From Desulfobacteraceae bacterium (GTDB lineage Bacteria; Desulfobacterota; DSM-4660; Desulfatiglandales; Desulfatiglandaceae), in assembly GCA_011042035.1 (NCBI GenBank), contig DQZA01000155.1:1-5201 (forward strand): DNA of 5,201 nt, given 5' to 3'. Positions 4,550 through 5,201 of this stretch are shown here, one piece after another. How positions within the stretch are numbered: position 1 is the stretch's first letter; every line of letters begins with the position of its first letter. The translations under genes and the position numbers were made by a program. The notes under the pieces are model-generated. The model saw only the letters and a program-made list of their open reading frames with translations. It was not told the origin of the DNA and did no database searches.

Positions 4550-5128
4550 TCAAAGCAAAGAGCGGATAAAATCCTCGCTGCCCATAATCCGAAACAGGGG
4601 ATAAAGGGGATTTCTGCGGTATATACTCAATGTAGTCTCGTGGATCTCCTTGGAACTAGCGGCACAGCAGTCCTCGAGGATCACCGTCTTGAAATCATGG
4701 CACAGGGAGTCCATTGCCGTGGTGAGCACGCAGAAATTGGTTGCAATTCCGCAAACTGCGCAAAGGGTAACCCCTTTATCCCTTAGCCAATTCTCCAGCC
4801 CTGTCTTGAAAAAAGCTGAAAATCTGGGCTTAGGGAGCCAATAGTCTTCCGGTTCTCGGTGCAATTCATCTATCACCTCTGCCCCCTTGGTACCTGCCAG
4901 GGAATGGGGTTTCATCCGGCCGGTGAAGATGAAGTCATCTGCATGAAAGGAATCAGTTGAAAAAACTATGGGCCAGCCTTTAGCCCTGAACTCGTCAATT
5001 GCCAGGTTAATAGCGGGAATTATCGCCCTTGCCAAGGGGGTAATGGGCAGGCCCTTGGCCTCGTCGAAGTTATCTTTGACCATGTCAATAATGAGCAGTG
5101 CCGGTTTTTCCTTATCAATTCCTGTCAT
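4550..5128 (-). CDS. Isochorismatase-family cysteine hydrolase (nicotinamidase-like)
   Basis: The family hydrolyses amides or vinyl ethers (nicotinamide, isochorismate, N-carbamoyl compounds) with an Asp-Lys-Cys triad. All three are visible in this 192-residue protein: Asp15 in ALLIIDMVKDNF, Lys100 in PKPRFSAFF and Cys133 in GIATNFCVLTTA. The preceding Ile-Ala of GIAT corresponds to the usual cis-peptide site. Asp59, His62 and His75 (in KPHSLAGTKGAE) are candidate metal ligands like those of nicotinamidases, but the exact D-x-H spacing is absent, so the substrate is open. There is no signal peptide, so it is cytoplasmic. The start ATG at 5128 has GGGAG at 5140-5136, spaced 7 bases. The start overlaps the end of the upstream gene by 14 bp, implying an operon and coupled translation. 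It converges with the lipoprotein gene, 24 bp apart, with no clear terminator between. Confidence 0.9.
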   Translation of the reverse strand: MTGIDKEKPALLIIDMVKDNFDEAKGLPITPLARAIIPAINLAIDEFRAKGWPIVFSTDSFHADDFIFTGRMKPHSLAGTKGAEVIDELHREPEDYWLPKPRFSAFFKTGLENWLRDKGVTLCAVCGIATNFCVLTTAMDSLCHDFKTVILEDCCAASSKEIHETTLSIYRRNPLYPLFRIMGSEDFIRSLL

Positions 5129-5201
5129 CTTTCATCTCCCTTATTCTCGAAATGAGCAGTCGCGCTGCGTCCTCGATCTGTTCCATGGTGTTGGATCGGC
5201 C
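5115..5201 (-). CDS. C-terminal end of a class V aminotransferase / cysteine desulfurase-like protein
   Basis: On the minus strand, one frame is open from the window edge to TGA at 5117-5115, giving 28 residues that begin GRSNTMEQIEDAARLL and end EMKDDRN. The GRSNT-x-EQI-x-x-A pattern followed by an amphipathic helix resembles the last segment of NifS/IscS-type pyridoxal-phosphate enzymes (compare the G-R-x-T-T-E-E-E-I-D motif). The pyridoxal lysine and catalytic cysteine would be outside the window, so the assignment rests on the tail only. The stop lies inside the hydrolase gene, with 14 bp of overlap in a different frame, typical of translationally coupled operon partners. Another protein with a similar tail cannot be excluded. 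Confidence 0.5.
   Translation of the reverse strand, partial: GRSNTMEQIEDAARLLISRIREMKDDRN

Overview
The window looks like part of the chromosome of an anaerobic bacterium, most probably a Desulfobacterota (deltaproteobacterial) relative. The support is an AmmeMemoRadiSam-type radical SAM enzyme, a rubrerythrin, Shine-Dalgarno-led genes and tRNA genes that encode their own CCA ends. The lineage is an inference from gene content. Most of the window is core chromosome. I see no transposase, phage gene, CRISPR array or rRNA gene.

Layout, left to right. (1) 1-392, plus: the C-terminal third of the radical SAM enzyme. (2) 393-631: a non-coding stretch holding a roughly 180-bp element bounded by a perfect 10-bp inverted repeat, with internal hairpins and a short tandem repeat. 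It could be a structured RNA or a miniature mobile element. (3) 632-784, plus: a small 50-residue protein gene with a good ribosome binding site, convergent with truA. (4) 794-2511, minus: rplM-rpsI (ribosomal proteins L13 and S9), a strong terminator, then truA (tRNA pseudouridine synthase), whose likely start is a TTG codon. (5) 2542-2861: back-to-back promoters. One drives rplM leftward; the other drives a tRNA-Arg(UCG) and tRNA-Lys(CUU) pair rightward to a terminator. (6) 2862-3212: non-coding, rich in inverted repeats, unexplained. (7) 3285-4525, plus: rubrerythrin and an uncharacterised glycine-zipper lipoprotein, probably one operon. (8) 4550-5201, minus: an isochorismatase-family hydrolase whose start overlaps the end of a gene that resembles a class V aminotransferase / cysteine desulfurase.

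The centre is a translation block: two ribosomal proteins, a tRNA-modifying enzyme and two tRNAs arranged around one divergent promoter region. The right half combines peroxide or oxygen defence (rubrerythrin) with a membrane-anchored protein of unknown role. No clear new defence or mobile system is present. The most open questions are the inverted-repeat element at 406-587, the structured gap at 2862-3212, the small protein at 632-784 and the domain arrangement of the lipoprotein.
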